This document shows, piece by piece, positions 36,272 to 45,228 of a DNA stretch of 64,000 nt. The position numbers and the translations under genes were made by a program. Every line of letters starts with the position of its first letter. The stretch's first letter is position 1. Under the pieces are notes generated by a model. That model was given only the letters and a program-made list of their open reading frames with translations, did no database searches and was not told the DNA's origin. The stretch spans positions 2,542,001 through 2,606,000 of the forward strand of contig NZ_JANQBQ010000001.1 of the NCBI RefSeq assembly GCF_024723825.1. The letters are read 5' to 3'. The stretch comes from Romboutsia lituseburensis. GTDB taxonomy: Bacteria > Bacillota > Clostridia > Peptostreptococcales > Peptostreptococcaceae.

Positions 36272-36559
36272 ATGGGGATGAACATAAGAAAAAAATTTTT
36301 TAGTCAAGCTGCTGTTTTAGGAATGTTTTTAGTATTTGTAGTGTGTAGTTTAGGTACAGGAGTTTTATTTCAAGTAACAAAGGTTAAGGAATATAAAAAA
36401 GAGATAGCAAGTATAAATAAGCAAATAGAGCATACTAAGGCAGAGATAGCAAAATTAGAAAAAGAAGAAAGTTCTCATGACTTAGAAATATCAGCACGAA
36501 ATCGTTTAAACATGGTTAAGCCAGGGGAAATAATATATGTAGATATAAAAAAAAGGTAA
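36272..36559 (+). CDS. divIC: Cell-division protein DivIC/FtsB
   Basis: 95 residues, one membrane helix (about 12-33) and a coiled coil (about 36-67: VKEYKKEIASINKQIEHTKA) ending in the septum-formation motif ARNRLNMVKPGEIIYV. It forms the trimeric division-activating complex with DivIB/FtsQ and FtsL. The ATG abuts the yabQ stop, with AAAGGGTG ahead; a second ATG two codons on is an alternative. Its stop codon is inside the terminator. Confidence 0.93.
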   Translation: MGMNIRKKFFSQAAVLGMFLVFVVCSLGTGVLFQVTKVKEYKKEIASINKQIEHTKAEIAKLEKEESSHDLEISARNRLNMVKPGEIIYVDIKKR

Positions 36560-36580
36560 CCTAAAAAGTTACCTTTTTTT
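36549..36580 (+). terminator. Terminator overlapping the end of divIC
   Basis: AAAAGGTAAC (36551-36560) pairs with GTTACCTTTT (36568-36577), then T. Confidence 0.9.
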
Positions 36581-36637
36581 GTATATATGTAATTATAATA
36601 TATAATTAACACAGAATATAAAAATAGGAGTGAGTTT

Positions 36638-37558
36638 ATGAAAATAGGAACAATTGACATAGGAACCAATTCAATGAGATTACTTATTGGAGAATATAAA
36701 AATGGAAAGATAGAAAATAGAAAAAAATTTGTCAATACAACTAGAATAGGACAAGGTGTAGATAAAGAAGGATATATAAGTCAGGAGGCTATAAACCGTA
36801 ATATAGATGCTTTAAAAGAGTTTGCTAAGTTATGTAATGATGAAAACTGTGAATATGTTTACAGTATGGGAACATCAGCTCTTAGAGATAGTAAAAATGG
36901 AGATGAATTTGTTCAGTTAGCTAAAAATGAGACAGGTATTAGTATAGATATAATAAGTGGAGAAGAAGAATCGAATCTTGGATTTAAAGGTGTTCTAGAG
37001 GGATTAGAAGGAAATAATGATATCTTAGTTATTGATATAGGAGGAGGTTCTACAGAGTTTATTATAGGAGATAGAGAAGGAATAAAATTTGCTAAGAGTG
37101 AAAATGTTGGAGCTTTAAGAATGACTGAAAAATTTTTAAAAATTGATCCTGTAGATGATTTAGAATTTAATGATATGTATATGTTTATAGAGAATGAGAT
37201 AGATAAAACTCTTGAATATATTAAAGAAAAGGGAATAAAAAACTTAGTGGGTATTGGGGGAACAATAACTTCTTTATCTGCAATGAATCAAGATTTAGAA
37301 ATTTATTCAATGGAAAAAATACACAATAGTAAAATATGCAAAAAAGAAATAGAAAAAATTCTACAAAATTTAAAAAAGATGACATTAAGTGATAAAAAAA
37401 CATTAAAAGGGCTACAGCCGAAACGAGCGGATATTATAACGGCTGGTGTAGCAATTTTGAATATAATAATGGAAAAACTAGAATTAAATGAAATAATAGT
37501 AAGTGAATACGATAATTTGGAAGGCTTAACGTGTCAAAAATCAAAAAAAATGTCTTAA
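36638..37558 (+). CDS. ppx: Exopolyphosphatase (Ppx/GppA family)
   Basis: 306 residues, the single-lobe actin-like ATPase fold type. Phosphate-binding motifs are TIDIGTNSMRLLIGE (about 4-18) and VIDIGGGSTEFIIGD (about 136). The Glu of ISGEEESNLGF is the catalytic base in the family, and GIGGTITSLSAM follows. It hydrolyses polyphosphate from the end, or pppGpp in GppA types; the two cannot be separated from sequence. ATG after AGGAGTG. Precedes spoIIE. Confidence 0.93.
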   Translation: MKIGTIDIGTNSMRLLIGEYKNGKIENRKKFVNTTRIGQGVDKEGYISQEAINRNIDALKEFAKLCNDENCEYVYSMGTSALRDSKNGDEFVQLAKNETGISIDIISGEEESNLGFKGVLEGLEGNNDILVIDIGGGSTEFIIGDREGIKFAKSENVGALRMTEKFLKIDPVDDLEFNDMYMFIENEIDKTLEYIKEKGIKNLVGIGGTITSLSAMNQDLEIYSMEKIHNSKICKKEIEKILQNLKKMTLSDKKTLKGLQPKRADIITAGVAILNIIMEKLELNEIIVSEYDNLEGLTCQKSKKMS

Positions 37559-37598
37559 TATTTTGCCAATCTAGAAACTGAATATGACAAAAAAAATA

Positions 37599-37645
37599 CC
37601 TCCTCTTTGTTACAATTTCTTTATAAACAAAAGAGGGGGATTTTT
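37599..37645 (+). promoter_or_regulatory. Hairpin over the spoIIE ribosome-binding site
   Basis: CCTCTTTGTT (37602-37611) pairs with AACAAAAGAGG (37626-37636, one bulged A). The GAGGGGG Shine-Dalgarno of spoIIE lies in the 3' arm, and CCTCC at 37599 could pair with the remaining G bases. ATTTTT follows, so it can also act as a terminator for ppx. Confidence 0.7.
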
Positions 37646-40015
37646 ATGGAGAAAAGTGCAGTTAGTATAAAAAGTAGAAGTTTTAATTTAAACCATATAA
37701 AAATAAGTAAATATATTGATTTTAATACGGCAATGTTTATGGCAATGGGATTTTTATTAAGTAGGTCTATGTTAATCGGGTCTATAGCTCCATTAGGTAT
37801 AGCATTCTTTTTATATGTATCTAAAATAGATCGATATAAAATACCTGTTTTTATATCTACGCTATTAGGTATATTGTTATCAGCAAATAGTATGTCTTAT
37901 ATACTAAAGTATTCACTCTGCCTAATTATATTTATGGTTATAAATAAAACCATAAAACAAATAAATTCAGTATGGAAGATTGCACTTATAGGTGCATTTG
38001 TATTATTACCTATTTCTATTGGACAAGCTTTATTATCTAATAAATACTTATATGATATAGTTGTTGCAATTATGGAAAGTTCTATTATGTTTATAGGTGT
38101 GTATATTTTTTCATATGGTATAGGTATGATAGTTAACACAAACAATAGAATTGCTGTAAATGTTGAAGAGGCTATATCTATAAGTCTATTAGTTACATTC
38201 AGTATTATGGGTATAGGTGAATTAGCCATAATGGGAGTATCTATAAGGATTGTATTATCTACAATGCTTATATTAATAGCTTCAATTTTAGGTGGTGCAT
38301 CTATGGGAGCAACATCTGGAGTAATAGTAGGGATTGCATTTATTATAAATAATATAACATCAGGAATATACATGGGAATTTTTTCATTTGCTGGTTTAAT
38401 AAGTGGAGCATTTAATAAAATTAATAAATATTTTTGTATATTAGGATATATATTAAGCTGGATGATGTTGTATACATATAATTCTGGAGTCGGATCAAGT
38501 TTAAGTCAATTAAGGGATATACTAATAGCTTCTTTAATAGTTATAGTTTTACCAGAGAAATTTTTCAATAGAATAGAAAAGATAATAAAAACTAATATTA
38601 CAACGAATGAAGTTGTATATGATTATATAAATAGAAGTAAGAATATGGCAAATAGTAGACTTATGAATATGAATAAAGCTTATAATAGTTTAGCAGATAC
38701 ATTTGATCAAATAAGAGAACGAGAGAAAGTAGTAGATCAGAGAGATATAGCGAGTATTATAGATATGATACACAACGATCAATGTAAAGAATGCAGTATG
38801 AGGCGAAGATGTTGGGATTTAAAATTCAATCATACATATACATTAATGAATGAGATACTAGAGAAGTTAGAAGAAAATGGAGAAATAACGTGCAATCATA
38901 TATCAGAAGAATTTATAAAAGAATGTATAAAGCCAGAATCAGTTGTAAAGGTATCTAATTATTACTATAAGTTATTTGCATTAGATTATAATTGGAATCT
39001 TAAATTTTCAGAGAGCAGAAGATTGATTGCAAATCAAATAAGAAGCATGTCAAAAGCAATAGAAGACCTATCACAAGATTTAGAAACTAATGTCATTTTA
39101 GACCTAGAAAAGGAAAATGAAATCCAAGACTACTTAGAAAGAAATAATATAACGGTAGATAAAGTAAATTATATAACTAAAGATAATGATGATTTTGAAA
39201 TTAAGATAGAGAAGAAAACTTGCAACAGTGGATGTATGTGTGAAGATAAGATTCTAAAAGTATTGTCTGATTTTATGGGAGAGGATATATCTGTTCAAAA
39301 GACAGGATGCAGATCATTAGGTGGGAAATGTAAAGCAACACTTAGTAAAAGTCAAAATTTTAAAATAATAACAGATGTAGCTTCTATGTCAAAAGATGGT
39401 CACATACTTTGTGGTGATAATTATACGCATATGGATATTAATGATAGTAAGTATATGGTTGCAATTAGTGATGGCATGGGTAAAGGTACAAAGGCCTATG
39501 AAGAATCTTCAATAACTATAGATATATTAGAGAAAATGATGGATGCAAAAATAGATGATGAAATAATTATAAATACTATCAATAATATGTTGCTATTAAA
39601 GTCATCAGATGAAATGTTTTCAACTTTGGATTTGGGAATTATTGATCTAAAAAAAGGTATGCTAGAAACCATAAAAATGGGAGCATGTTCAACATATATA
39701 AAAAGAGATGATGATGATGTGGACTTAGTATCTTCTTCATCTTTACCAGTGGGAATATTATCTGACATAAAATTAGATAGAAAAGCTGTTAAGGTCAACA
39801 AAGGTGATTATATAATTATGGTATCTGATGGAATATTAGATGCGGGCAAAAATAATAATATGGGAGATAATTGGTTGATATACTTCCTAAAATCAATTGA
39901 TACTACGAATCCTAAAGAAATAGCAAACTTAATATTAGATAGAGCATTAGAAATACAAAATGGATCTGTTGAAGATGATATGACCGTATTAGTAAGCAAA
40001 GTATGTTCAGCTTAG
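37646..40015 (+). CDS. spoIIE: Stage II sporulation protein E phosphatase
   Basis: 789 residues. About ten membrane helices (about 30-320), a central FtsZ-interacting region, then a PP2C phosphatase domain from about 560: SDGMGKGTKAYEESSITIDI, with metal Asp, and VSDGILDAG, then the closing EDDMTVLVSKV. SpoIIE dephosphorylates SpoIIAA to release sigma-F in the forespore and takes part in polar septation. A Cys cluster (QCKECSMRRRCWD and CNSGCMCED) lies in the middle region. ATG 37646 follows GAGGGGG. Its Shine-Dalgarno is in a hairpin. Confidence 0.96.
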   Translation: MEKSAVSIKSRSFNLNHIKISKYIDFNTAMFMAMGFLLSRSMLIGSIAPLGIAFFLYVSKIDRYKIPVFISTLLGILLSANSMSYILKYSLCLIIFMVINKTIKQINSVWKIALIGAFVLLPISIGQALLSNKYLYDIVVAIMESSIMFIGVYIFSYGIGMIVNTNNRIAVNVEEAISISLLVTFSIMGIGELAIMGVSIRIVLSTMLILIASILGGASMGATSGVIVGIAFIINNITSGIYMGIFSFAGLISGAFNKINKYFCILGYILSWMMLYTYNSGVGSSLSQLRDILIASLIVIVLPEKFFNRIEKIIKTNITTNEVVYDYINRSKNMANSRLMNMNKAYNSLADTFDQIREREKVVDQRDIASIIDMIHNDQCKECSMRRRCWDLKFNHTYTLMNEILEKLEENGEITCNHISEEFIKECIKPESVVKVSNYYYKLFALDYNWNLKFSESRRLIANQIRSMSKAIEDLSQDLETNVILDLEKENEIQDYLERNNITVDKVNYITKDNDDFEIKIEKKTCNSGCMCEDKILKVLSDFMGEDISVQKTGCRSLGGKCKATLSKSQNFKIITDVASMSKDGHILCGDNYTHMDINDSKYMVAISDGMGKGTKAYEESSITIDILEKMMDAKIDDEIIINTINNMLLLKSSDEMFSTLDLGIIDLKKGMLETIKMGACSTYIKRDDDDVDLVSSSSLPVGILSDIKLDRKAVKVNKGDYIIMVSDGILDAGKNNNMGDNWLIYFLKSIDTTNPKEIANLILDRALEIQNGSVEDDMTVLVSKVCSA

Positions 40016-40444
40016 ATTATTTCACAATATCATATTGATAGCATAAAATAGAATAAAATCAAGATATCAACAATATCAACATAAAATGTCAATAATATGT
40101 GGATAACTTTTATAATGAAGACATACATGCTAAAAATATTGAAATTCCAAAGTTCGACAAAATAAAACAATATACTTAAAAAATATTTAATGTTTATATA
40201 AACATTATTAAAGTAGGATTTTCTATGAAAATAGTTGATAAAGTTATAAAAATTGTTGATAAGTGATTAATTTATGTTAATAAGATGTTAAAATATCAAA
40301 AAATAAAAAAAATAAAAACCCGTATAAATACTGAAAAAACTAAATATTTGTCGGAAATTTAACTGTGAATATGTTGATAACTATGTGGATAAATTGATAT
40401 TTCAAAATAAAATACTATGGTAATAGTTGAATAATATGGTGTAA
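40016..40444. promoter_or_regulatory. Gene-free AT-rich region with DnaA-box and Spo0A-box matches
   Basis: No gene that I can support. On the plus strand two perfect DnaA boxes, TGTGGATAA, lie at 40098-40106 and 40384-40392. Two single-mismatch forms, TGTTGATAA, lie at 40254-40262 and 40372-40380. Weaker copies are at 40233 and, on the other strand, at about 40076 and 40086. Two Spo0A-type boxes are also present: TTCGACAAA at 40153-40161 (perfect, reverse) and TTTGTCGGA at 40347-40355 (one mismatch). Function unknown: a DnaA-binding or titration site, or control of the neighbouring genes. Confidence 0.6.
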
Positions 40445-40492
40445 AAAAGCCATCCTAATTATAAGTAGACTTTATTGAAAGGATGGCTTTTT
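40445..40492 (+). promoter_or_regulatory. Terminator-like hairpin over the peptidase ribosome-binding site
   Basis: AAAAAGCCATCC pairs with GGATGGCTTTTT, and the T run is followed directly by the ATG of the peptidase gene. The only Shine-Dalgarno candidate, AAAGGA, begins in the loop and runs into the 3' arm, so folding would block translation as well as transcription. Confidence 0.7.
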
Positions 40493-42403
40493 ATGGGGAA
40501 AAATTTAGGTAAAATAGTTATTTGTTTGAGTATATCTATTATTTTTAGCATGGCTGATAATGATAAGATATATAGTCAAAATATTTTAGAAACAGATAAA
40601 GTAATTATAGAAAAAGAAAATAATGAAGAAAAAATTCAACCTTCAGAAGAAACTAAAGAAAAACCTAAAAAAAAATATGTACAAACATCATGGAATGTAA
40701 ATGCGCTATATAAAAGTGATGAGGAATGGAACAAAGAACTAAAAGATTTTCGTAAAGACAATAAAGAGTTAAAAAACTATATTGGTAAAGTCACTAAATC
40801 AAAAACTCACTTAGCATTTGCATTAGATATTAAAGAGAATCTAGACATAAGAATGAATAAACTTTGTGCATATGTTAAATTAAGACAAGATACAAATAAA
40901 AACTCATATAAGTATTTAAATATGAATGATACATTGGATAAAACTTATAGAGAATATGTATCTATTTGTTCAGATTTAGAGCTTGAAGTTTTAAAATTAT
41001 CAGATAAAGAGTACAAAAAAATTATATCAAACAATAAAATTAATAGAAAATATGGCATGTATTTAGATAATATTAGAAGATCTAAAAAATATTATTTAGA
41101 TGATAAATCAGAAGATTTATTAGCTAATGTGTCTCCAATAGCATCTTTACCAGGTCAAGTATATGAGTTATTTAGAAATATGGATAAAAAAACAAATTTA
41201 AATCCAGCAGAATATGCGAGTGCTTTAGAATCAACAGATAGATCAGAAAGAAAATCTGCATATCAAGGAGAGTTTATAGCTTATAATGATAATATAAATA
41301 CATTGGGAGGATTGTTAGTAGGTCAGGTTAAGAAAAATGCTTTTTATTCAAAGGAAAGAGGTTATAAATCATCTTTGGAAATGTATCTTCAATCAGATGA
41401 TATAAATGAGAAAGTTTATGATAAATTAATAGAAACCGTTAGTAAAAATACATCTAGCCTTCATAAATATATTAGCTTAAGAAAGCAAGTTTTAAATTTG
41501 GATAAGTTATATTATTATGACATGTTTGTCCCACTTGTACCACCTGTAGATAATGATATTACTTATGAAAAAGCCCAAGGAATAATATACTCAGCATTGT
41601 CTCCGCTTGGAAAAGAATATGGAGATATACTTTATAAAGCTTTTAATGAAAGATGGGTAGATGTGTATTCTAATGATAATAAAGTAAGCGGAGCATATTG
41701 CTTATCAGTTTATGATAATCATCCGTATGTACTGACAAACTATAATAATACCTTAAACTCAGTATCTACATTAGCTCATGAATTGGGGCATGCTGCATAT
41801 GAATATATGAGTTCAAAAAATCAGAATTATTTTAATTCGAATCCTTCTATATTCACACATGAAGTGGCCTCAACGACAAATGAAGCTTTATTATATGAAG
41901 TACTTATAAAAAATGCTTCTAATCCTAAAGAAAAAGCATACTATATAACTCAGTACTTAGATTTAATTAAAAATACATTATATTTACAAACTATGTATGC
42001 TGAGTTTGAAAAAAACATACATGAAATGGTTGAAAAAGGAGAGAGTGTAAACTCGTTAGTATTAGATGATGTATGGGGTCAACTTTTGAAAAAATATTAT
42101 GGAAAAGATTATGAACTTGACCAGTTAGCAAAAGTTGGTTGGTCAAGAATACCACATTTTTATAATAGTTTTTATGTTTATAAATATGCAACTGGATGTA
42201 GTGCGGGTGTTAGCTTTGCACAGTATATATTATCAAATGGCTCTGATGCATATATAAATTTCCTTAAACAAGGAAGTTCAGATTATCCAACTAAGTTACT
42301 GAAAGAAGCCGGTGTAGATTTAACTACTACTAAACCTATAGAAGATACTATAAAAAAATTCGATTCTTTGGTAAAAGAATTAGAAAAAACTTTATCAAAA
42401 TAA
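40493..42403 (+). CDS. Secreted M3-family oligoendopeptidase (PepF-like)
   Basis: About 636 residues. Unlike typical cytoplasmic PepF, it starts with a signal-like segment (LGKIVICLSISIIFSMA, about 5-21) and an acidic spacer (about 30-65) before the peptidase: WNVNALYKSDEEWNKEL onward. The zinc motif HELGH is at 429-433, with the third ligand Glu in FTHEVASTTNEALL. A Tyr-rich substrate part, RIPHFYNSFYVYKYATG, is typical of PepF. It cleaves short peptides. No Cys for a lipobox, so secreted or anchored by the uncleaved signal. Confidence 0.88.
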   Translation: MGKNLGKIVICLSISIIFSMADNDKIYSQNILETDKVIIEKENNEEKIQPSEETKEKPKKKYVQTSWNVNALYKSDEEWNKELKDFRKDNKELKNYIGKVTKSKTHLAFALDIKENLDIRMNKLCAYVKLRQDTNKNSYKYLNMNDTLDKTYREYVSICSDLELEVLKLSDKEYKKIISNNKINRKYGMYLDNIRRSKKYYLDDKSEDLLANVSPIASLPGQVYELFRNMDKKTNLNPAEYASALESTDRSERKSAYQGEFIAYNDNINTLGGLLVGQVKKNAFYSKERGYKSSLEMYLQSDDINEKVYDKLIETVSKNTSSLHKYISLRKQVLNLDKLYYYDMFVPLVPPVDNDITYEKAQGIIYSALSPLGKEYGDILYKAFNERWVDVYSNDNKVSGAYCLSVYDNHPYVLTNYNNTLNSVSTLAHELGHAAYEYMSSKNQNYFNSNPSIFTHEVASTTNEALLYEVLIKNASNPKEKAYYITQYLDLIKNTLYLQTMYAEFEKNIHEMVEKGESVNSLVLDDVWGQLLKKYYGKDYELDQLAKVGWSRIPHFYNSFYVYKYATGCSAGVSFAQYILSNGSDAYINFLKQGSSDYPTKLLKEAGVDLTTTKPIEDTIKKFDSLVKELEKTLSK

Positions 42404-42436
42404 ATAACATTTAAAGATTTAATTTAAAGTTATATT

Positions 42437-42466
42437 AAAAGTCCTATTTTTAATAGGACTTTTTTA
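42437..42466 (+). terminator. Terminator after the M3 peptidase gene
   Basis: AAAAGTCCTATT pairs with AATAGGACTTTT around a TTT loop. Confidence 0.92.
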
Positions 42467-42516
42467 CATATTAAAATTGTAAATTTAAATTTTAGCATAA
42501 ATATGGAGGGTTTATT

Positions 42517-43413
42517 ATGCAAAGTAAAGTGAAAAAAGCTGTAATACCAGCAGCTGGCTTAGGTACGAGATTTTTACCAGCCACAAAAGCTCAGCCAAAG
42601 GAAATGTTACCTATAGTAGACAAACCTACATTGCAGTATATAATAGAAGAAGCTGTAGAATCTGGAATAGAAGAAATATTAATAATAACTGGTAGAAATA
42701 AAAAATCAATAGAGGACCATTTTGATAAATCAGTAGAGTTAGAATTAGAATTACAGCAAAAAGGAAAAAAGGAATTACTGAAAATCGTTCAAAAAATATC
42801 AAATATGATAAATATACATTATATAAGGCAAAAAGAGCCTAAAGGTCTCGGAGATGCTATATATTGTGCGAGACATTTTATAGGGGATGAACCCTTTGCA
42901 GTAATGCTTGGAGATGATATAGTTGATAATAATATTCCTTGTTTAAAGCAACTTATGGATGCTTATGATGAATATAGGACTACGATATTAGGAGTTCAAA
43001 AAGTAGATATAAAAGATACCAATAAATATGGTATAATATCAGCTAAGTATATAGAGGATAGAGTTTATAAAGTTAAAGATTTAGTAGAAAAACCAGAATC
43101 GATTAATGCTCCATCTAATATAGCTATATTAGGTAGATATATAATAACACCTGAAATATTTGATATATTAGAAAATTTACCCCAAGGTAAAGGTGGAGAA
43201 GTTCAATTAACAGATGCCTTAAAGCTATTATCCAAAAAAGAAGCTATGTATGCATATAATTTTGAAGGCAGAAGATATGATGTAGGTGATAAACTAGGTT
43301 TTTTAGAAGCTACAGTAGATTATGCACTTAAGAGAGCTGATATTAAAGGTGATTTTCTGAATTATCTAAAGCAAGTTTGTGATAGATATGAAAGTATAGA
43401 TGAAAATAAATAA
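42517..43413 (+). CDS. galU: UTP--glucose-1-phosphate uridylyltransferase
   Basis: Makes UDP-glucose for glycolipids and wall polymers. 298 residues, with the signature KAVIPAAGLGTRFLPATKAQ (about 6-25) and PKEMLPIVDKPTLQYIIEEA, then EPKGLGDAIYCARHFIGDEP and VEKPESINAPSNIAILGRYI. The ATG follows GGAGGG. Followed in 16 bp by a very small membrane-peptide gene. Confidence 0.96.
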   Translation: MQSKVKKAVIPAAGLGTRFLPATKAQPKEMLPIVDKPTLQYIIEEAVESGIEEILIITGRNKKSIEDHFDKSVELELELQQKGKKELLKIVQKISNMINIHYIRQKEPKGLGDAIYCARHFIGDEPFAVMLGDDIVDNNIPCLKQLMDAYDEYRTTILGVQKVDIKDTNKYGIISAKYIEDRVYKVKDLVEKPESINAPSNIAILGRYIITPEIFDILENLPQGKGGEVQLTDALKLLSKKEAMYAYNFEGRRYDVGDKLGFLEATVDYALKRADIKGDFLNYLKQVCDRYESIDENK

Positions 43414-43429
43414 TATAGGGGTGAACTTA

Positions 43430-43549
43430 ATGTCTAAAAAAGAAAAACAAAAGAAAAAAAATAAAATTATAGCTGTGTCTATAGTAGTAGTTCTTGTGGC
43501 GACAAGTATGACGACATTATTTGGATTATTTGCAGCGATGATGCAATAA
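43430..43549 (+). CDS. 39-residue single-pass membrane peptide
   Basis: A tiny frame with GGGGTGA 7 bases before its ATG. The product has a highly basic start (MSKKEKQKKKNK) and one hydrophobic helix (IIAVSIVVVLVATSMTTLFG), ending FAAMMQ. It is similar in style to small membrane proteins often seen in clostridia (for example the DUF4044 type), but I cannot confirm the family. It sits right after galU and before a terminator, so it is probably co-transcribed. Confidence 0.65.
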   Translation: MSKKEKQKKKNKIIAVSIVVVLVATSMTTLFGLFAAMMQ

Positions 43550-43575
43550 AAAATTTAAATAAAGATTGATTAAGG

Positions 43576-43611
43576 AAGTATGAAATTTTATAAAATATTC
43601 ATACTTTTTTT
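43576..43611 (+). terminator. Terminator after galU and the small ORF
   Basis: AAGTATGAA (43576-43584) pairs with TTCATACTT (43598-43606), with an inner ATTTTATAAAAT palindrome, then T. 43612-43816 is AT-rich with nothing that I can name. Confidence 0.85.
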
Positions 43612-43816
43612 ATTTGAAAAAATAAATATGATACACTAAATAACTTAAAGTATATACATGTTTACTAATTAACAAATATAATGTATAATTTTAAACAGTA
43701 AATATAATTAAAAGTGATTAATAATGAACATATATGATGTTTATAATAGATTTTTAATTATAATAGATCGATTTTTATAAACTAAGAATATAATTCGTTG
43801 AGGAGAGGGAATATTT

Positions 43817-44818
43817 ATGGATAGAAATTTAGCATTAGAACTTGTTAGAGTAACAGAAGCAGCAGCATTAGTTTCATCTAAGTTTATGGGAAAAGGTGAT
43901 AAAAACGGAGCAGATGGAGCAGCTGTTGAGGCTATGAGAAAGGCTTTTGAATCGGTAAAAATAAGTGGTGAAGTAGTTATAGGTGAAGGTGAGTTAGATG
44001 AAGCTCCAATGCTATATATAGGTGAAAAGGTAGGAATGAAAACACCAAATAGTATGGAGGTAGATATAGCTGTAGATCCATTAGATGGAACAACTTTAAT
44101 AGCAAAAGGTCTTCCTAATGCAATATCTGTAATAGCTATGGGTGCTAAAGGTAGTTTGTTAAATGCACCTGATACCTATATGAAGAAAATAATTGTTGGA
44201 CCTAAAGCTAAAGGTAGTATAGATTTAAATAAAACTCATGAAGAAAATATAAAAAATGTAGCTCAAGCTTTAGGTAAAAAGACAACTCAAATGACTATAA
44301 TTGTTCAAGATAGAGAAAGACACGATGATATAGTTCAAGCGGCTAGAAAATTAGGGGCTAGAATAAAAATGTTCGGAGATGGAGATGTTGCTGCAGCTAT
44401 TGCAACATGTTTCGAAGAGACAGGTATAGATATGCTTATGGGAATTGGTGGAGGACCAGAGGGCGTAATAACTGCTGCTGCAATAAAATGCATGGGCGGA
44501 GATATGCAAGCACAAATTTATCCTCTGAGTGAACAAGAAAGAATAAGATGTCATGAGATGGGATTCTCAGATAAAGATATTGAAAAAACATTAGAAATAG
44601 AGGATTTAGCAAAAGGAGACGAGTTATTCTTTGCTGCCACAGGAATCACAGAAGGAGATTTATTAAAGGGAGTAATACAAATAGGTAGTGATAAGGCTAA
44701 AACACAGTCTGTAGTAATGAGAGCAAAAACAGGGACTATAAGATTTGTTGATGCAATACATAATCTAGATAAAAATGATATACTAGTTGAATTAATGAAA
44801 AAATACAATATGGAATAA
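43817..44818 (+). CDS. glpX: Class II fructose-1,6-bisphosphatase
   Basis: 333 residues, gluconeogenesis: removes phosphate 1 from fructose-1,6-bisphosphate. Lithium-sensitive phosphatase family motifs are seen: KNGADGAAVEAMR, GEVVIGEGELDEAPMLYIGE (metal Glu), DIAVDPLDGTTLIAKGLPNA, then GDGDVAAAIATCFE and GIGGGPEGVITAAA. ATG after GAGGAGAG. A terminator closes it. Confidence 0.96.
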   Translation: MDRNLALELVRVTEAAALVSSKFMGKGDKNGADGAAVEAMRKAFESVKISGEVVIGEGELDEAPMLYIGEKVGMKTPNSMEVDIAVDPLDGTTLIAKGLPNAISVIAMGAKGSLLNAPDTYMKKIIVGPKAKGSIDLNKTHEENIKNVAQALGKKTTQMTIIVQDRERHDDIVQAARKLGARIKMFGDGDVAAAIATCFEETGIDMLMGIGGGPEGVITAAAIKCMGGDMQAQIYPLSEQERIRCHEMGFSDKDIEKTLEIEDLAKGDELFFAATGITEGDLLKGVIQIGSDKAKTQSVVMRAKTGTIRFVDAIHNLDKNDILVELMKKYNME

Positions 44819-44871
44819 TAAAATAGAGAGCGATAAGTGTGTTTTAAAAGTTAAATTCTTGTTAAGGACAT

Positions 44872-44924
44872 AAAGGTTTAGCCCTAAATATGTAAAAATA
44901 TTTGGGCATAAATCTTTTTTATTT
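44872..44924 (+). terminator. Terminator after glpX
   Basis: GCCC-AAATAT (44881-44891, one bulge) pairs with ATATTTGGGC (44898-44907). Outer AAAGGTTTA/TAAATCTTT pairs extend it, then T. Confidence 0.8.
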
Positions 44925-45099
44925 TGAATAGTTATTGTAGTGGTAATGCTTTAAAAATTAAGTCATATCAACACTTATAAAAAATAAAAATCGAAAAAAA
45001 TAAAAATATATAACTAAGTGTTTAAGAAATTTAAAAATTGTACAATATATATAATACCCGAAATAAAATTAACGTATAATTGGTTTTGATTTTTATTTA

Positions 45100-45128
45100 T
45101 TGACCTTAATATACTAAGATGATATTAT
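45100..45128 (+). promoter_or_regulatory. Sigma-A promoter of rho
   Basis: TTGACC (45100-45105) and TATTAT (45123-45128) with exactly 17 bp between. It leaves a leader of about 90 bases before rho. The rest of 44925-45228 is AT-rich and gene-free. Confidence 0.7.
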
Positions 45129-45228
45129 TAGAGTTAATTGTAAAGTAAAACTTTTCTTTTTCACACCTTTAATTCCCTTAAAAAATAAATGGAAATTATA
45201 TAATGAGATAGAGATGAGGAGGATTCTT

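Noticed and set aside
37897-38373. 158-codon minus-strand frame opposite spoIIE
   Set aside because: Hydrophobic shadow of the SpoIIE membrane helices.
40016-40492. Calling this the chromosomal replication origin
   Set aside because: No dnaA, dnaN or rpmH nearby and no clear unwinding element; kept as a binding-site cluster only.
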